Below, piece by piece: positions 58,915-64,000 of a DNA stretch of 64,000 bases; within the stretch, counting starts at the first letter, position 1, and each line of letters starts with the position of its first letter. The position numbers were made by a program, and so were the translations under genes. The DNA comes from Pseudoscleropodium purum. Its lineage: Eukaryota > Streptophyta > Bryopsida > Hypnales > Brachytheciaceae. The stretch spans positions 1-64,000 of the forward strand of contig OZ017795.1 in the NCBI GenBank assembly GCA_963969395.1. The letters run 5' to 3'. A model generated the notes under the pieces. It saw only the letters and a program-made list of their open reading frames with translations, ran no database searches and was not told where the DNA came from.

Positions 58915-60415
58915 TCATATACAAATATATGATTGGTACATGAGGTTGTTATCCACCCATGCCTTAGCTGTGTTCGTGCATACTTTACTTAGGCGGACGC
59001 CTCTCTGCATTTTTTCTACATCACTCATAATAGATTTCCACCACTGAAGTACATTAGCATGTAGAAAAAGGGCCACACCATATTGGCCCGGGGTCCCTGT
59101 AGTCCTTGTACAATGTTGAATCTCGCTAGATTTGATAAGCATGACATCTCCTACTTGAGGCTCAAAAAAATAGCCCAAATCTGGAAGGTAAAATCGAACA
59201 CCATTGCCATTCTGCAAAGTACCTGCACAATTTTTAAATAAACATTTTTAAAAATTTATATATTACATAAATGCATTCAATTTACAGACAACTAAATGAA
59301 ATAAACGTAGGAATTAAAAACTTACCACTCCCACCAAGCCATAGAAAAAACCCATAAGAGAAGTCATTTTTATCGCAATGGACATTCACTTGGTAATCCT
59401 TCGTCACAGCAAGACCAGAAAAAGGGGAATCCCCTATACGGCTATCCATGGACTGCATACCCTCCACGGCCCTAGCATTTTCCAAATGCTGAAAGATAGA
59501 GGGAAAATATTTTTTAAGACCTTTTGCCATGGTCTTTGCGAAAGCCTCAGAGCGGATGTAACATTCTGGCGTTGAATGTTTATACCTGCACAAAGTGCAA
59601 TTCATTAAAAATACATTTAAATGAAATGAAATAAAATAATTTATAAATTTCAAACATTTATATAGAAGATATCTTACCCAAAAAATACAAAACTCACCAA
59701 GCTAGGTTTCCATATGTGTAGCGAACACCAAAAGTTACCATTTTACTGCCTTTTTTGAGTCCCCCTCTTTTTGTGAGTTTTGCTGTCTTCTCAAGCCATA
59801 TTGCCTCCTCTGTAAGAAATGATAACTCCCCTGGGGTAAAAATGCCATTCACCAAATGAACAAGTTCGGTACCACAAGAATCACGGAAAGACGCTGGAGA
59901 ACAAACTTGCCGATAATCTTCATTTTCTGGAACAAAAGCCTTCCAAAAAACAGCACTCCGTACAATCCTCGTCACCTCATATACTCTGGGGTGTACAGCA
60001 CCTACATATGCCTGAGGTTCCAAAAGGGCATGGTCCTCAAGGGTAATAGTATGCTTTGCAATGTGATTTTGCAATTTTGTTGGACAAATAGGCAAATCAT
60101 GGTTGCATGTGAAACAATGGAGTTGTTTCTTTGTTTTGTCCTTCCAATCTGTTGCAAGGAAAATAAAACTATTAAATAAAAAATAACCAGACTAATATTT
60201 TACATTTATCAAAAATACATCAAAAATGTACTCACCCACGTTGGAGCGGCGCAACTCTTGCAACATGTCTTGGATGGTTTCCAAGCGCTCATGAAGCCCC
60301 CCCCATTGCAATGTTCAATTGTATTGGTAATGGTGCAATTGCACAAATTGCAATAGTACTTTTGGGCTCTTTGCTTTTTGTGTTGCTTTGGAAGACAAAT
60401 GATGTAGTCATCCAT
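58915..60415 (-). CDS. TET/JBP-like Fe(II)-dependent dioxygenase, four coding exons
   Basis: TET/JBP enzymes oxidise the methyl group of 5-methylcytosine or thymine in DNA. Four exons join in frame: 60,415-60,236, 60,140-59,698, 59,585-59,326 and 59,222-58,915, with GT donors and AG acceptors, giving 396 residues. The acceptor of exon 2 is inferred from frame; a stronger-looking AG lies 8 bp earlier but would shift the frame. Residues 22-55 are Cys-rich, and C69-x2-C72-x13-H86-x3-H90 looks like a zinc finger. The core carries H277-C-D279 (VNVHCDKND) and, after YLPDLGYFFEPQVGDVML, H331 (SSEIQHC). These are the HxD...H iron ligands of the double-stranded beta-helix, in the TET/JBP arrangement. 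The Arg normally found 10-16 residues after the last His, which binds 2-oxoglutarate, is not seen; R334 is the only candidate. An acceptor upstream of the ATG (60,437) suggests a 5' UTR exon. Codons are AT-rich like the flanks. Confidence 0.72.
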
Positions 60416-60439
60416 ACTTGAGAAGCTAAACCCTGCAAA

Positions 60440-62600
60440 TTAAAACGTTTAAATATTAAGATATCGAGATTTTTCAAATTTTTTGTTTTGGAAAGGTTTA
60501 TTTTTTGAAGAAAATAATCTCAACACAATTAGGATTGTGATTTTTAATTGGATCTTTGGATTGTTAACAATTCGGTGTTTTATTCAATTTCGGATATGCT
60601 TGTGCTTCACAATTTTTTTGTAAATGAAAATCAAGTAGGTTTTTTCCTAAAATTTTTGTATAAGATTTTCAACTAAAGTATTTCATATAAATATTTTAAC
60701 TTTATGATCTAGACAGCAAAAATTCACACAAACAACAATCAAAGTCATCTAAAATTACAAGTTGATAATTGAGAAAACTTGTCTATTCAACTCCAAATGC
60801 TAATGTTTTTAAATTCTTTTAGTCAAACTTTATAGAATTCTAAAGACATAATTATAGTCTAGTATCTTGATAACATACCTGCTCAACAAGGACAAGGTAC
60901 AACTTCAATAGAGGTAGTTGCATGTGCGAGATCAATCAATTGCTGATGCAAGAATCCAACCCACACCCATTGATTAGCATACAAACCTAATCGATTGACT
61001 TCCCTATTCAAATTTAGCATTGCTTCAAAGAGAAACATCAAAAACTGAGATTCAAACTAAACTACATACAAATCACGAGAGTAATTCAATTTAGATCATG
61101 TGAATCACTTACACCAAAATGTGGACAAAAACTTATTGGAATTTGTCATAATGCATCGATGATTCGCAATACAGGTCAAAATCTTGAAACTTAAGGCAGC
61201 CAAATCGCTCAATCTAGTCCTGGAATGTGTTTTGCACTTGTCTCCTTCTTCACCAATCTAACACAACTTTGACTTCATTTCTTTGGTTCAAGCTGCCCAA
61301 TCCCAAGAATCCAATCCACACCCATTGATTAGCATACAAACCTAATCAATTGAATTCCCTATTCAAATTTAGCATTGCTTCAAAGAGGGACATCAAAGAC
61401 TGAGGTTCAAACTAAACTACATACAAATCACAAGAGTAATTCAATTTAGATCATGTGAATCGCTTACACCAAAATGTTGCTTCAAACTTATTGGAATTTG
61501 TCATAATGCATCGATGATTCGCAATACAGGTCAAAATCTTGAAACTTAAGGCAGCCAAATCGCTCAATCGCTCAATTCCAGGTTGAATCTATTTCTTGAC
61601 CTCTAAACTCTAAAACAGCTTGTTTTTTCTTGCTCAGTCTATGAATTCCGTGTCAAAAATGTCTCATAAAGGTCCTGTAAATGCCCAAACAGAAGATCTC
61701 ATTACAATCCTCAGAAAATCAGAAACGAAAGACCTTGCACAGATAATTACAAAATATTATGAACAATCTCCATAATCAATGAAGAACATTGAAATGCGTT
61801 GGTCAAAAATATATGAAATCGAACAAAACAAAGTCCCCACATGACCAAGCCAAAGGTGCTAAGAAGAACATAAGGCTCAATTTCGGCCTCTAGGTCCGTC
61901 AGGGTTTTAAAATGCACCTCTGTCATTCTTTTAGGCATTCCAAGAAGCAAAAGTGTCATTAGAGAATGCAGTGATGTAAGGATTTCCAAAATCAGTGCTA
62001 GTGTTTACTAGATGTCACAAGGAAAACCTGACATACAATTCTGTCCAAAAAATGTCTCTGGCTGCTAATTTAGAACATTTCAAACAAGATATAATTGGGA
62101 GTTTAATGGGTAGACACAATTTTATAACAATTTTTTTAACATATTCTGTGTCAGATTTACCTTGAAACAGCTCGTTTTTTCTTGCTTAGTCTATGAAATT
62201 CCTGTACTTGCGCATCGCAACCTCTGCCTAAACCATAAGCCCGAACCTCGGCTCCAAGTCTTTCCACCTTGTTCCTGAGCTCCGATCTTGAAGAAGACCC
62301 TAAACCAAAGAAGCTCCAGTCCTGAAGAAGCTGCAACCCCGAAGAAGCTCCTCCTCCATCGCCTATTCCTTCCCTCTCTAAAGCCTACATTGGAGACTTC
62401 CTTCAATCGATGAGACTCTCACCACCCTGAACCCTAAAACCAAGTCATAGAACAACAAAAATAGAGCTTAATTCATTTATGAAATTGAACCCCTAAACCA
62501 ATTCAGAAATTTCGCAACAAACAATCAAGATACCAAGCGAGTCAAATGAGTTTTTCAGTCGGTTAAAAAAAAGGACAAGACAGGAAGCCACAACACCCCA
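60440..62600. other. Upstream flank of the dioxygenase gene with direct repeats
   Basis: About 60,950-61,220 recurs at about 61,305-61,575 (offset 355 bp) with few changes (CCCATTGATTAGCATACAAACC, GGTCAAAATCTTGAAACTTAAGGCAG). A shorter pair reads AACAGCTTGTTTTTTCTTGCTCAG at 61,614 and a close variant at 62,167. No convincing gene is seen. The repeats may lie in the promoter or a 5' UTR intron of the minus-strand gene. Confidence 0.6.
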
Positions 62601-62654
62601 AAAACAAGTGATTGAATATTATACCTGGAGATGTACTATACCTGGAGATGCAAT

Positions 62655-62669
62655 GACAATTGGCCTCGG
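62655..62669 (+). repeat. Target-site duplication, left
   Basis: GACAATTGGCCTCGG, identical to 63,397-63,411, flanks the LINE fragment. Confidence 0.85.
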
Positions 62670-63396
62670 CTTCAAAACACAGGGCTGGACACAGGAAAAG
62701 ATCAGCAAACTTCATGCATTCATCTGGCAGAAAGCGAGACCCAGGAAGATCAATGGCTTCCTATGGGCCCTCACGAACAAGACTCTCGCTCCAGGCGACT
62801 GGCTAATCAAAATCGGCCTCCCAGGTATTCACTGCACTCTGTGTAATCACCAAATCCCTGAAACGCTGGAGCATCTCTTCTACACTTGCACTCTCGCATC
62901 GGAATGTTGGAGCAGAATTGCAAACTTGTCTCGTAGCAATCAATTCCCGTTCTTCCCCTCATGGGAAATCACACAGCATGGATACTATAATGCTGTGAAT
63001 TCCAAACACTTCGAGATTTACAGCTTCCAGCCTTGGGATTTCCTCCGAGCTTTTACACTTTGGTTCCTCTGGAAAGAACGATGCGAATGTATTTTTAGGA
63101 ATGGCAAATCCTCCACGGAGTCAGTGTTAGCTCGAGCTTGGACTGCCACTGTTCAGAGTAGTATAGCAGTTTGGAGAGACATCAGTGAGGTTAAACACTC
63201 AGTAGATACTAGATCTGATCTTAGGACTAGATTTCAGTGCATATGGTGCTTTCCTGGCAGTTATTTCTGTAGTTGGACGTTAGGCAAACCGGCATGGCAT
63301 TTTAAGCCTCCGGAAATGTTAATTCCCCGCATGTAATTGATGGGCATGCTTTTGTGTCTGGGGTTGCCCCCCCTTGTTTTTGCCCTCGGGCTTTTC
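62670..63396 (+). mobile_element. 5'-truncated LINE (non-LTR retrotransposon) with RT zinc-binding domain
   Basis: A 727-bp insert lies between perfect 15-bp direct repeats. Its frame (open from 62,608, stop at 63,336) encodes the C-terminal part of a plant LINE reverse-transcriptase protein: KLHAFIWQKARPRKINGFLW and the zinc-binding motif C-x2-C-x9-H-x4-C (CTLC, then ETLEHLFYTC), followed by WFLWKERCECIFRNGK. This is the domain that follows the RT in plant L1-like elements. The RT and endonuclease are absent, as expected from incomplete reverse transcription. The 3' end after the stop is short, contains CCCTCGGGCTTTTC and lacks an obvious poly(A) tail. The frame is intact to its natural stop, so the insertion is probably not very old. 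Confidence 0.85.
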
Positions 63397-63411
63397 GACA
63401 ATTGGCCTCGG
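63397..63411 (+). repeat. Target-site duplication, right
   Basis: GACAATTGGCCTCGG, identical to 62,655-62,669. Confidence 0.85.
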
Positions 63412-63765
63412 TGTCTCCTTCACCAAGACTCCCGTCGCCCATCAAAGTGCGCAGCTTCGAACCAAGACTCCCGCAGCAGCAAGTGAAGTAGATCTTATTC
63501 ACTGCTCCTACAAATCTCTCCGAAGAAGCTTCAGTTCGGAGCATTTGGACCCGGAAACCCTAAATCCAGAACCCCAATACAAGTGGCGCTCGACGTCTGC
63601 CTCACGCACACATCCCAATCGTCTAGCAAGAAAGGCAACCACGCGATCACTCCAGCTGACCGACAATTCACTCGTCGAACCACCGAACCAGCGAACCACC
63701 GGACGCGGTAACGACAAAGCAGGGCATCTGTCTAGGAATCACAAATCAGGTGTTGGTCTTAAACC
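63412..63765. other. GC-moderate flank right of the LINE
   Basis: A 179-codon + frame spans 63,374-63,913, but it starts inside the LINE 3' end without regard to the insertion and finishes in the 157-bp repeat. I therefore do not accept it as a gene. Nothing else is recognised. Confidence 0.5.
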
Positions 63766-64000
63766 ATTCCACCCTAAGGCACGCCGCGACTCCAAGATCC
63801 CTCAGCTAGCATCGCGGCCACCCCACTGCGTGACCAACTCTCCCCCTAAGGCAGCGTCGCGCCGCACCTGCTGCGTGACGAGTCACGATATTTTCCAAAG
63901 TGACGCGCGCTGACTGGTCTTGGTTCCACCCTAAGGCACGCCGCGACTCCACGATCCCTCAGCCAGCGTCGCGGCCACCCCACTGCGTGACGAACTCTCC
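63766..64000 (+). repeat. GC-rich 157-bp tandem repeat, running off the window
   Basis: The stretch ACCCTAAGGCACGCCGCGAC through CACTGCGTGACGAACTCTCC occurs at 63,771 and again at 63,928 with five or six substitutions, a period of 157 bp. Between the two lies a related block, CCCTAAGGCAGCGTCGCGCC. The second unit is cut by the window end, so a longer array is likely. Confidence 0.8.

Noticed and set aside
58689..60179. Plus-strand frames over the dioxygenase gene
   Set aside because: Antisense shadows. The minus-strand exons join in frame through splice sites and carry the iron-binding motifs.
63374..63913. 179-codon frame at the right end
   Set aside because: It begins inside the LINE 3' end, crosses the target-site duplication and finishes in the 157-bp repeat. 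Its composition is low-complexity and no domain is seen.
1..64000. tRNA or rRNA genes
   Set aside because: I looked for tRNA-like B-box words (GGTTCGAATC and close variants) and conserved rRNA stretches and found none with a foldable context.

Overview
The window looks like nuclear DNA of a land plant, or a close streptophyte relative, with a large repeat-rich genome. The support is plant-type telomere repeat (CCCTAAA/TTTAGGG), GT-AG introns, a plant-type LINE with an RT zinc-binding domain, and recognisable remnants of GCN1 and class I trehalose-6-phosphate synthase. A TET/JBP-like dioxygenase gene hints at a non-seed lineage, but the species cannot be named from this sequence. Gene density is very low; most of the window is AT-rich, repeat-derived DNA with many short telomere-like words (CCCTAAACCC, CCCTGAACCC).

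The layout is A-B-A-C. Segment A (1-16,516) recurs in direct orientation at 32,135-48,650, exactly 32,134 bp downstream. I found no difference between the copies wherever I compared them, even inside fast-evolving minisatellites. The copies part company inside telomere-repeat arrays (16,512-16,677 and 48,646-48,767), beyond which B and C are unrelated. Both arrays have the polarity of a left chromosome end capping the DNA to their right, and both abut an interrupted reading frame.

A holds exon-like pieces of unassigned genes, a G-rich telomere-derived minisatellite, a 247-bp AT-rich satellite with a dimeric higher-order repeat, a triple-hairpin element, a 1.55-kb GC-rich 35-bp minisatellite, an array of G-box and I-box motifs, a 107-bp triplication and a GCN1 pseudogene with a nonsense codon. 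B holds two GC-rich intronless frames. One is cut off at its 5' end by the telomere array; the other encodes a coiled-coil protein with a C-terminal Myb/SANT-like segment recalling telobox proteins. B also holds a second triple-hairpin element, a long AT-rich gene-poor tract, a TPS pseudogene and a 140-bp tandem array leading into the second A. C holds a long AT-rich region with inverted and direct repeats, a 22-bp minisatellite, an apparently intact four-exon TET/JBP-like dioxygenase gene on the minus strand, a 5'-truncated LINE with a 15-bp target-site duplication, and a GC-rich 157-bp repeat running off the end.

No operon-like cooperation is visible. The genes most likely to be functional are the dioxygenase gene in C and the Myb-like gene in B. 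The most remarkable structural feature is the pair of identical A segments joined through telomere arrays to two unrelated sequences. It is either a very recent rearrangement involving healed chromosome ends or an assembly artefact.
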